Shown here: one piece after another, positions 43,601-51,306 of the stretch
Layout of the letters: the number at the start of each line of letters is the position of its first letter
Numbering within the stretch: the stretch's first letter is position 1
DNA from: Caenorhabditis remanei
Taxonomy: Eukaryota > Nematoda > Chromadorea > Rhabditida > Rhabditidae
Assembly (NCBI RefSeq): GCF_010183535.1
Contig: NC_071328.1
Span: forward strand, 14,198,001-14,262,000
DNA length: 64,000 bases
Direction of reading: 5' to 3'
Position numbers and translations under genes: made by a program
The notes under the pieces: generated by a model
What the model saw: the letters and a program-made list of their open reading frames with translations, nothing else
Databases searched by the model: none
What the model was told of the DNA's origin: nothing

Positions 43601-44206
43601 CAGGTCGAGCGAGCTAACCAAACTATTGAGGGGTTATTGCGTCCCCACACTGCTGACGGCTGCTGGGATGTCTATTTGCAAAAAGTTGTCCACGCCTATA
43701 ACACTTCTATTCACGCCACGACACGTAGAACACCTTTTGAAATCGTCCACACATTCAAACCAGGTTCACCGGTAAAGAATGCGTTAAATCGAAAAGGCGG
43801 AGAAGTTATTTCTGAAAAATGTTTAGACGACCCTCGAAAGGAGGAGGAAAAACAACCGGATAAGCACGCAGAAGTCTTAGAGTATGAAGCGTACAAAAGA
43901 GAAATACTTAAAAAGGCTCATGAGAGAGTAAAAGATATTCTAGCGGAAAGGACCGCCGAGAGAAATAGAAAATTCAACCAGAAGCCTACGATAAACGATG
44001 TAAAATTTGAAATTGGCGAGAAAATCCTATTAAGAAAGGGAAAATCGGATAAATTGAGCCCACCCTTTATCGGACCATTCGAAATTACTGGAATCCGAGA
44101 ACCTAACTTGATTATAAAAGGCTTCGGAAGAGCTACGAGAAGCGGCGAAGCCAAGGAATCTGTGGTTCACAAAAATAGGTGTAAACTTTTCATTGAGAAA
44201 TCGTAA
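40640..44206 (+). CDS. pol: Pol polyprotein: protease, reverse transcriptase, RNase H, integrase
   Basis: 1188 residues from ATG 40640. Aspartic protease has DTGAG at 43-47 and ILLGVDF at 110-116. Reverse transcriptase spans about 330-600, with the catalytic Asp in TLDFASG (D423) and a YIDD box at 484-487. RNase H is about 625-750, with candidate catalytic D633, E677, D702 and D745. Integrase has an HHCC finger (H822, H830, C860, C863) and catalytic D894, D954, E990 with 35 residues between the last two, the classical DD35E. A GPF/Y-like module (PPFIGPFEIT) lies at 1141-1150. All key residues are present and there is no frameshift, so the enzyme set looks functional. The PR-RT-RH-IN order assigns the element to Ty3/gypsy (Metaviridae). 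It copies the RNA genome and integrates the DNA. Expression relative to Gag-Env is discussed at the preceding stop. Confidence 0.95.
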   Translation: MAADINDEYPIPGVYSVLHRRNRGHLPVIKIEMNGKIVHALLDTGAGISYLPVSQIRPEDLDVGKEQQARAANGSVIRFLGTTSQSIKIGEIEVDQTLLVSHDEDCPSEILLGVDFIRNMNKLGHPVSFDMLKKEVQIGTEISLVCNVELAPEREEIKVAVSHNCTVNPTSEAIIPVKLVNYRKEFGTEFMISDNKKESEQIYAIARSVVSTDQEGKTFLQLVNPSATPIKLFAGQALATATIYEQIWEDSYTPPEADWTAKLPLMPKPTPLDYKPSNEIDLKDSIFTEEQRSRLRNIIDRHPKAFVGPDGVLGCYNGTIRHRIDFVKDAKMPAPRNYRVPLERRHEVEKQVREMESQGIIRPSSSPFSAPIVMVRKADGESWRFCIDFRQINNITEPVQSILPNLQELLDVTAENAIYTTLDFASGFHQIPLEEEHCERTAFASFMGVYEYVRMPMGLKGSPGTFQRIMHKLIKPLRARVFCYIDDIITTSPTPEQHLEDIEEILTMVEESGMKLKPSKAKFGQDKIKFLGFIVSAEGIHPDPEKTVAITNYPKPKNVTEVRAFLGLASFYRRFIKNFSKITTPLTELTKKDSEFLWGVEQEKAFEQLKLALVSSPVLAAPKLGFPFVIETDASGKGVGAVLMQARDRESTDFRVIAYASRVYNKHEKRYPAIELEALGLIFAVTKFRPYIDGAETTIITDHSPLKALLYRTDLQGRLAKYQIILQEYNVTIVYKPGKTNVVADALSRHHPLINAVIPLWVDLKTIKAEQQAAPELEKIRDMFGNFENRDGVIYKNNVEGIPVVCLPKNTQYGQTLAEMVHGSLEEGAHLGRDKTLHRIKEIAVWPGLEATVRKIVAACEICQQTKDSTKTRTQAVLHELEEISQPFERVHCDFIGPLAETERGNKYILVFTCAFSKFVIAEPTENQSSMSTIRTIADRLFARFGIPKVLVSDRGTNFLSKTTQLFLQSKNCEHRTSTPYHHSANGQVERANQTIEGLLRPHTADGCWDVYLQKVVHAYNTSIHATTRRTPFEIVHTFKPGSPVKNALNRKGGEVISEKCLDDPRKEEEKQPDKHAEVLEYEAYKREILKKAHERVKDILAERTAERNRKFNQKPTINDVKFEIGEKILLRKGKSDKLSPPFIGPFEITGIREPNLIIKGFGRATRSGEAKESVVHKNRCKLFIEKS

Positions 44207-44503
44207 CGGCTGAGAGAATCGGAAACTTCCAACTTACTACGAATTGTTTTGTTAATTCCTGAAATATACTTATATATATATTCGTAATATACTCTTATCA
44301 CTTTTAAAGTGATGCATTTATAGGAATCTTACCGAAAATACCTAATAAACCGTAATGTAAAAATACGTGTTAAAGACCAATGTTAGTTCAAGAAAATAAG
44401 AAACGAGAGACAGTAAATATGGGAAAAGAAGGCGAAAACATTCAGAGATAGGCATTCGGGGTTCCACAAGCCAGATAGTTAACTAAACTAGTTCATTTTT
44501 AAG
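44207..44503 (+). other. Spacer between pol and the accessory ORF
   Basis: AT-rich, with ATATACTTATATATATATTCG at about 44262-44285. No ORF or clear acceptor directly before 44504. Confidence 0.4.
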
Positions 44504-45289
44504 ATGCCGATCGCAAAACACCTTCATCCGGAAACCCCTCAGGAAAACGTAACCCGTTTTAATGCCGTGGTATTGATACAACACCACGGATACACTTTGA
44601 TGTATTCAAAGAAGTTCGGGAAACAGCTTGTGACTATGGAGGAGTCTGCAGGTCCCCAACAGCCGGGGTCGGTCTTCCACATAATAGTTTTTGAGAAAAA
44701 CTATACTCCTGGAAAGCACCACCTCAACAATGCCAATTGTACGGGGTGGAACATTGAGTTGGCGCCAGAACAGTCAAGAATCGAGGCAAAGTACCTGCCT
44801 AGCCTCGAGGCTCCCGGCCATGGTGAAGTAGTTCTACGAATCCTTTATTCCGACCCATGGATGGTCACAGGACGGATAGGGGATTTCAAAAATGAGATCA
44901 TCCCATTTGAGGTGATCTCAATGGACCAATGGCTCCTTCAGGAGAAGGACGCAGGAGGAATGGTAGCCATTGAAGTACAGGTGGCACTCGACGGGCTTCT
45001 CATGATTGGCGGAAGCCGATTGGACCGCCGGATCCGAGATCCAGTTTCGAAGGCCCAACAGGAACGAGGAGAGATCATCGGGCGGACTGAAATAAAATAC
45101 ATAGAACAAACAGGATTGGATAGGATTCTAATGTCAACGCATCCGTTCTTGTTCAATTACGAAGAGAACAAGGAAGAAACCAAAGCAAAAGAAGAACCAT
45201 CGGGAGAAGGAAACGACGACGAGGAGAATGATATCGACTCGATCGCCGATGAATTCGAATTCATCGAAACCGAAGACACCGAGGAGTAA
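44504..45289 (+). CDS. Accessory acidic protein of the retroelement (261 aa), unknown
   Basis: I do not recognise a domain. ATG at 44504 follows a 297-base gap after pol. The first about 200 residues look globular and soluble, with mixed hydrophobic/charged text, one N-glycosylation-like NCT, and no signal peptide or membrane segment. The last about 45 residues are strongly acidic (runs of E/D, ending EFEFIETEDTEE). Codon composition matches pol, and the ORF is intact between a young pair of LTRs, arguing that it is maintained by the element. Possible roles are inference only: a regulatory or host-interaction factor, or a chaperone for the basic Gag tail or the basic ORF at 46532. It does not resemble the Gag, Pol or Env parts. 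Confidence 0.75.
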   Translation: MPIAKHLHPETPQENVTRFNAVVLIQHHGYTLMYSKKFGKQLVTMEESAGPQQPGSVFHIIVFEKNYTPGKHHLNNANCTGWNIELAPEQSRIEAKYLPSLEAPGHGEVVLRILYSDPWMVTGRIGDFKNEIIPFEVISMDQWLLQEKDAGGMVAIEVQVALDGLLMIGGSRLDRRIRDPVSKAQQERGEIIGRTEIKYIEQTGLDRILMSTHPFLFNYEENKEETKAKEEPSGEGNDDEENDIDSIADEFEFIETEDTEE

Positions 45290-45829
45290 ACACCACCGAT
45301 CTTTCTCTCCGACCAATCCACACTTACTTATTTCCTCCGTTCTATTCATAAGATTGCTAAGAAAGGAGAAAAGCCTACAATATTTCGAGGAAAATATATA
45401 TACGAATCAGTTTTGGGAAAAAAAAAGGCTTTTCTCGGAACTTTCCCTATTTTAATCCCAAAGTTGTCGCAAATCAATGATATTTAATCAATTAGAAAGG
45501 AATAAATATTGGCCGAGAAGTTTCGCAATGAGTCTTGAGAGTAAAAGAGAGTTGAGAGTATAGAGAGTCGGGTTATATCTGGAAATCCCTGAAAGAGTTA
45601 TTGAAATAATTACGGGATGAATTCCCCGTTATAACGTTAACGATAAATCAATACAAAAACGTAAACGGATTTATTCAATGAGATCTTTTACATGACGGAA
45701 ACCCGTATAACAAAAATGACAACAAGAACAGAAGAATCAGATAAAACAATGAGAACACAAGATTTTTCGGGAATCTAAACAAAACCCATGGGAAAACTTT
45801 TGGAAAGAAAACAAGAAAACGATCGATTT
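45290..45829 (+). other. Non-coding retroelement segment
   Basis: AT-rich with no long ORF. It ends at the 3' border of the antisense EGF gene fragment. Confidence 0.4.
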
Positions 45830-46238
45830 TTAGACCAAGTTCTCCAAATACTCCTTGATTTTCTTCGGTGCGGTCTTCGCTTTGCTCGAAATCTCATCCA
45901 GCCCGCCGATTCGGTCTCCATTTTTCGAACGGAAGTACCAGACAATGGCCCCACAGCAACCGAGAAGGGAGAAGAGAACGAGCAGCGATACGAGAAGAAT
46001 GGACCCTAAAAGAAACGGGAATGAAAGGTGAAATGGAATATGCCAACTTACAGAAGTCACTGGCGTCTTCGGAGGCGGCGACGACGGCGGATGTGGTCTT
46101 CTCGACAACAATTTCACACATTTTACCGGCGAATCCTTCGCGACATTGGCACTCTGGGCCAGTCGGCGAGGCGTAACAGCCGCCTCTCCCAGAACACGAT
46201 CCGGGACACATCGCTGACATCATTCTTTGCATTCTGTT
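45830..46238 (-). pseudogene. Captured host gene fragment: EGF domain plus membrane segment, antisense in retroelement
   Basis: Two exons on the minus strand: 46238-46052 and 46005-45830, with a 46-base intron 46051-46006 (GTAAGTTGG ... TTTCTTTTAG). The first exon is preceded by TCGATTTTTTCAG, a third splice signal. The encoded C-terminal part has a six-cysteine EGF module (CPGSC ... GGC ... ECQC ... KMC), a linker, then a hydrophobic helix (LLVSLLVLFSLLGCCGAIV) and a basic cytoplasmic tail of about 47 residues ending EYLENLV and TAA. This is the 3' end of a type I membrane protein gene. Upstream exons are missing, because retroelement sequence replaces them beyond about 46520, so it is listed as a partial gene even though the surviving exons are undamaged. 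The parent gene is not recognised. Because introns survive and the orientation is opposite to the element, it was probably picked up through an element transcript that read the gene backwards. Confidence 0.75.
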
Positions 46239-46531
46239 CTGAAAAAATCGATAAGTTTACGAGGAAAACGGAAAGTTTATCGGAAATTGAAGGAAAAAAC
46301 CGAGGAAAAAACGAGCGAAAACTCGATAAAAAACTAATAAAAATAGAATTAAAAACAATTCTAAAATTCAAATCGACGTTAGCGCAATGGAGCGCATTTG
46401 CACCTCATTTCGTCAAAATTAGCGCGGAAATTCAAATTCGGTTTTTGGCGAAAGAAAATTTCGAGAAAACGGGAAAACGAATAGAATCGAGAAATTCCCG
46501 AGGAAATTATAATTTTTTTTTCTTTCTGCAG

Positions 46532-46979
46532 AAACTTCGATCGATCACGAGTGACCTTCCGGAAGAGGACTGGGAAGTGGCCAATTCGACAACGCAGCCC
46601 TATTCGACGACGAAGCCCAATTCGCCGAAGCAGTCCACAACGCCAAAGAAGCCCGATCAGGAACCGAGCTCAACCAAATCGGATCACGAAGCCATGGCGC
46701 GGGAATAAGCACACGGAAGGGAGACAGTGGAAGAAAAACGGAAACGGACAACGCCCGGGATTCGGACGAGGAAAACAACAAGGGAGCTGGAGAGCTGGGA
46801 ATGGAGAACCGATGCCTCGACAGCCGGGATACCCAATGATGGTAATGAACCCTACCCCCTTCCCCAGCACAAATCCATCGTTTATTGCTCCTCCCCACCC
46901 AATCCAGTATATTTCTCATCCACCAATGCCTCATTATTTCCCACACCCCACCCCACCGCAGCAGCAATATCATTACTAA
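46532..46979 (+). CDS. Basic RS/RG-rich ORF at the 3' end of the retroelement
   Basis: Starts at a strong acceptor (TTTCTTTCTGCAG, AG at 46530-46531), so it looks like a 3' exon without its own ATG. In this frame about 149 residues are encoded: a basic part with repeated RSPIRR-type units, an RPGFGRGKQQG-type RG segment, then a Pro/Met/His-rich tail ending QQQYHY and a stop. The composition suits RNA or nucleocapsid binding, which could matter because Gag lacks a zinc knuckle; this is inference. A second frame over 46532-46708 is also open (ends SDHEAMARE), so which frame is used is uncertain. No upstream donor was identified. Confidence 0.45.
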
Positions 46980-47145
46980 ATTACATTTAATCATGAATTG
47001 TATGCTATGTTTTATATTTCCCCCACAACCCAGACCTTCTTTTGTATTTCAAGATACCCACCCAATATAACCAACTTTAAGGCCTAAGGTAATTTCTTTT
47101 AGTAATTACGTCTTCTCCTCTTAGTGTCCGGGACGGCCACATTTT

Positions 47146-47158
47146 AAACCGGGGGGGA
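47146..47158 (+). promoter_or_regulatory. Polypurine tract
   Basis: AAACCGGGGGGGA directly before the 3' LTR, the expected plus-strand primer position. Confidence 0.6.
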
Positions 47159-49179
47159 TGTGAAAGGGTAGAACTCAGACTATGTCTGCCTTCTTCCTTT
47201 TCTCTAACCTCTCTTCTCTAGGCGTCTCAACACAAAGAGGAAGAGTCGGAGAAGACTGGCTCCGCCCCTTTTCACATGGAAGGGAGCGTCGCCTCTCTTC
47301 AGTTAGTCTAGCTGGATCCTAGCCCAAGCATGTCACCTACAGTACCGCTCAAAAGTATATTAACTTTTTGTTTTTTGATCATAACTTATCTCAAATAGGT
47401 CCGATTGAGCTGAAACTTTGGGAAAACATTTATTGTAGAGTTTTTAATATATTTACACAAAATTTGGGTAAAAAATAATGTTCCAAAAGTTTTTTGCACA
47501 ATTTTCGAAAATCTCAAAAATGCGAAAAAATGGCATATTTTTGTTTAAATGATCAGTGTATCGAACACAGGTTGTAGAAACAGTGTTTATGATAGTTTTC
47601 CGTAAGACATAGTCTAGTTCTTCAATTTTTGAGTACTGGTCCGCAATCTTAGGCATGCTTTCCATGTATCCCATTCCGACAAAGTATGGTAATTGAGACA
47701 TTTGGAGTTTTGAAGTTCGAACTACTGTAAAATAGTTTATTTTCGTAGAAAACAGTAGCGGTTTACCCGAAACTATTCAAAAAACGATAAAGAACAATTT
47801 AAAAATAACCCGATCCTGATACAAGCTTTCAATCAGTTTTTGGAGACGTTCAAACGTCAACTAGAGGTTCTCCGGAATGACAATCTGACACGTTCCGGAT
47901 CGAAATTTCATAATTATCTGGAACCCTTGTCATCAAAACTTCAGACAATTATTATTTCAGTATTTGTCAATATTCTGAACCATATACTGAAGCACAAATT
48001 TGTAATTGAGAGCTGTGCCATTCTCTGCAAATTAGTAAATGGCATTTCAAAAAACTCAAAATTTTTTAATTCTTTTTTTTCTCAAGAATTAGTGTCTAGC
48101 TGATTATTTTTTAGTTTTCTACATCAGAAAAAGACTTCAATAGATTTCTAACAATTAAAAACCTATTGACTCACGTTTTATTATATTTTCATATTGTAGG
48201 CAAAAACTGCAGTTAGAACGTGGATACTGCGTAGTTACTTTTTAGTGTGCACATACTTTCAAACAAATTTGTGCTTCAGTATATGGTTCAGAATATTGAC
48301 AAATACTGAAATAATAATTGTCTGAAGTTTTGATGACAAGGGTTCCAGATAATTATGAAATTTCGATCCGGAACGTGTCAGATTGTCATTCCGGAGAACC
48401 TCTAGTTGACGTTTGAACGTCTCCAAAAACTGATTGAAAGCTTGTATCAGGATCGGGTTATTTTTAAATTGTTCTTTATCGTTTTTTGAACAGTTTCGGG
48501 TAAACCGCTACTGTTTTCTACGAAAATAAACTATTTTACAGTAGTTCGAACTTCAAAACTCCAAATGTCTCAATTACCATACTTTGTCGGAATGGGATAC
48601 ATGGAAAGCATGCCTAAGATTGCGGACCAGTACTCAAAAATTGAAGAACTAGACTATGTCTTACGGAAAACTATCATAAACACTGTTTCTACAACCTGTG
48701 TTCGATACACTGATCATTTAAACAAAAATATGCCATTTTTTCGCATTTTTGAGATTTTCGAAAATTGTGCAAAAAACGTTTGGAACATTATTTTTTACCC
48801 AAATTTTGTGTAAATATATTAAAAACTCTACAATAAATGTTTTCCCAAAGTTTCAGCTCAATCGGACCTATTTGAGATAAGTTATGATCAAAAAACAAAA
48901 AGTTAATATACTTTTGAGCGGTACTGTAGCTTGGGGTGAGTCCCCGTCCTACTGTACCTCGGCAGGACTGGGTCTCACTAGGATCCTTAGGCCCCTATAT
49001 ATATTACTCACCCTTTATTCATTATACCTTATTACTCATTCATATTACTTGCTTATATAACCTCTACATAAACCTATAATCATACACATATAATTAACCC
49101 TACTCCACTTTCAATAAGCCCGAGGAATCAGGTGAAGGTTGAGCAACCAGAAGGGGTTCTGGAGCGATCCCCCTTCACA
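47159..49179 (+). repeat. 3' LTR, split by a foldback element
   Basis: LTR bases 47159-47339 and 48929-49179 (plus one TA) join to a sequence I cannot distinguish from the 5' LTR. The break is at CACC-TA-GCTTGG. Confidence 0.9.
47340..48926. mobile_element. 1.59 kb foldback DNA transposon in the 3' LTR
   Basis: TA at 47338-47339 and 48927-48928 flank termini CAGTACCGCTC and GAGCGGTACTG. Arms 47340-48002 and 48264-48926 are 663 bp each and almost identical. The loop is about 261 bp. Each arm carries the same 82-codon open frame (minus strand 47701-47453; plus strand 48565-48813) differing at one residue seen; no transposase is recognisable. TA duplication points to Tc1/mariner-type mobilisation. 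The shape recalls Tc4, but Tc4 uses a TNA target, so this is a different family. Confidence 0.9.
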
Positions 49180-49183
49180 CTTC

Positions 49184-50273
49184 GTTACAGTCGAGATCAA
49201 AATGGGTAAATAGGTACCGTTTTTTGGCACTATTCACTCTGATAGCAGTTAACAATAAGAATTTCTTCCGCAGCTTCGCGGGGAAGGGAGGCGGCATTGC
49301 CGCCGATCAGTAAAGAATTTTGAAAAGAAGTACTTTGGGTGCATTATACTTATGAAGAGGCAAATAAATGGAAGAACACTACTCAAGAAGTGATGGTGAT
49401 TTGTGAATAAGGGACTTTTTTAAAGCTCGGATACCTTCAGAAAAGTAATGAATTCTAGGATGAGAGTTTATTAAAACAGGGTATTTGTTTGCCATATTCA
49501 GAGGAGGGAAACGGCGTCGCCACCGATAAGTCAAAAATTAAAATTTTAGATCTGAATGTGAATGACCACTCGCTTTTTAGTGAGGGAAGACCACTTTTTT
49601 CCCCCGCCATACCTGCTCCCCGTTGGGAAAGAAGGTGGTGTGAGGAAGAGTTATCAACTTCCAGTTCATCTGTAGGAGTATTGTGAAATAGTTTCAGTGA
49701 AGGTAGCTCCGGTCCATACTCCTTCAGGATCGAAAAAAGAAATTATGATGTAGAAGTATAAGAGAGAGGAACTGGAGAAAACGTTTTCCTCTGTTACGTA
49801 TCCTAAGATTCGAGTTTACCATTTGATCTCGCCTGATCGTTTTCAGCGAACGTATGGGTTTGTTATAACTAATTGTTTTATTTTTTGTTACTGTGGGGAG
49901 GGAGGCGGCATCGCCACCGATCAGTCAAAAAATTAAAAATTGATATCGGAATGATCACTCGCTGTTTGAGGTGGCAAAACGAAGAGTGATCAAGTTCCAG
50001 TTCTTCTGTAAGATTATTTTGAAACAAGGATAACATACGAAGAAAGCTCAGATTGGTAAATCCGAAATCCGTTCATTCTAAATTCTATATTCCATCTGGA
50101 AAAAAAAGTAGTTGGGAAATTTTGTAGAATTGTGGTCTAAAAATGAGAGGTTTTACAATTGTGTTTTGTCGGAACGGACTGCTCAGCTAAGAAGCGCCGC
50201 AGGCGCTGTAAAACTGAAAAGGGTGGTGTAGGAAAGGAGGTTGAGTCGCCGTTAGGCGACGTAAACCGACTGG
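49184..50273 (+). repeat. Helitron right part with internal repeated units
   Basis: Three partial direct repeats around GGGAGGCGGCATTGCCGCC / AACGGCGTCGCCACCGAT / GGAGGCGGCATCGCCACC at about 49287, 49505 and 49911, each followed by GATCAGT/GATAAGTCAAAAATT. No protein domain. Ends in the hairpin and CTGG. Confidence 0.65.
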
Positions 50274-50476
50274 TATTCAAGAATTGGAAGGCTGGAGGTT
50301 TTCCAAATCTCGAACGTCTGAAGATCATTAGTCCAAGTATTACAAATTATGGATCGAAGATTTTGGGCAAGCATTTGAAGGTACAATCCGGGATGGTTAT
50401 CCAACCTGATGATGGATCAAAGAAGGCAGCTATTTGGCATGGTTTTGGTAATATTGAAGTGTCTGTAACTCCATTT
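50274..50476 (+). pseudogene. F-box/FBA gene, 3' portion (member 3)
   Basis: Continues member 3 after the Helitron: KNWKAGGFPNLERLKI, DDGSKKAAIW, VSVTPF. The normal TAA is lost because a solo LTR begins within the stop codon region. Confidence 0.85.
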
Positions 50477-50835
50477 TGTCATGCCCTGTGAATCACTGTA
50501 GAACACGTTGTGCTCCTTACGTTAAGTCACGGGACAAAGATCTAGACAACATGTTCCCCATTCCAAACTCACCAACTGTCGTTACTTCACACAGAAAACA
50601 ACACCCCTCATTCTCATCTCCCCACTATTTCGTTACAGTAGCCTTTCTCTAGAACTTTCTATGTATTGACGTAGCTCCTGTGTGCCACTGATAAAGTCTA
50701 CTATTTAACCCTAGCTCCCAATCACTCGAGGTAGGATTCCTTATCATGTGTTAAGAGATGATGATGTTTCATTATTCTATCTATGAATAAATAATGTCTA
50801 TTCTAATCGCTACACCGAAGTCCCCTTCCATTACA
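50477..50835. mobile_element. Solo LTR (359 bp) with ATTT duplication
   Basis: Runs from TGTCATGCCC to CCATTACA. ATTT occurs at 50473-50476 and 50836-50839. Joining the flanks gives CTCCATTT then GAATAAA..., matching the intact F-box 3' ends (CTCCATTTTAATAAA). No internal region remains, so LTR-LTR recombination removed it. Family differs from the 33275 element. Confidence 0.85.
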
Positions 50836-51306
50836 ATTTGAATAAATTGAACATTACATATTAAAATGATAATAGAGCCTGAAAAACAGCTGAATTTTAC
50901 TTTCTCAGGTCCACTGGGACGAGATAATTAAAATGTTAGGATTCCTAATGCTCAAAACTTGCAGAGCATTTCACTTTTCAATTTACGCCCTCCGCCCCCC
51001 TGCGCTCTCCAGGCCATGGAGGAATTGTTGGAATGAAAGTGGTTACTCTAATAAATTCTGAAATAGCTACTACGCAGTGACCTTTCATTAAATAAAGATA
51101 AAAAATGAAAGTAAAAAAAAGTGTGAAATGGGAAAAAAGATGACTAGGCGCTCCCGTCCTGTCTTTTTTTAATGAGAGTGGCGGAGGATGAATGTGAAAA
51201 ACAGGGGAAGAGACATAATAATATCGATTCGATTTGATTAAATTCTTTTGATATAAAAGACGATGTTGATTTTAAGAAACAGAAAAAGTACATTGAGTTT
51301 TGTATA
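50836..51306. other. Intergenic between F-box members 3 and 4
   Basis: F-box 3' flank for the first 40 bases, then unique sequence. No gene seen. Confidence 0.4.

Larger units (their letters stand above)
33275..49179 (+). mobile_element. Cer-like Ty3/gypsy endogenous retrovirus-like element, gag-env-pol order
   Basis: Bounded by LTRs beginning TGTGAAAGGG and ending CCCTTCACA, with a 4 bp CTTC duplication. Length is about 15.9 kb, or 14.3 kb without the nested foldback, large for Ty3/gypsy. Order: 5' LTR, 2.6 kb leader, Gag-Env ORF, pol ORF, acidic accessory ORF, antisense host EGF fragment, basic ORF, G-rich tract, 3' LTR. I found no difference between the LTRs outside the nested insertion, so the integration is young. 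The integrase order (PR-RT-RH-IN) places it in Metaviridae/Ty3. The long ORFs are all open, so an active or very recently active copy is possible, apart from the split 3' LTR. Confidence 0.9.
32815..50273 (+). mobile_element. Helitron (non-autonomous) interrupted by a retroelement
   Basis: Left end TCTTTATCTTTACTAATAAT follows host GAGA, and the right end is a GTCGCC-GTTA-GGCGAC hairpin (50245-50260) followed by GTAAACCGACTGG and host T. TC at the 5' end, a 3' hairpin, CTRR at the 3' end and insertion between A and T are Helitron hallmarks. Without the retroelement its length is about 1.55 kb: 32815-33274 plus 49184-50273. No Rep/helicase ORF is present. The first six bases TCTTTA are duplicated. 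A tRNA-like stretch (TGGTGTAGCGGTC ... GTTCGTTCCCGCC) lies at 33141-33203. Further ends of the same family are at 57575 and 60229-60573. Confidence 0.85.

Noticed and set aside
46545..46994. Minus-strand frame as the upstream exon of the EGF gene
   Set aside because: It lacks splice sites joining it to 46238 and mirrors the basic plus-strand ORF. The plus-strand acceptor at 46531 fits better.
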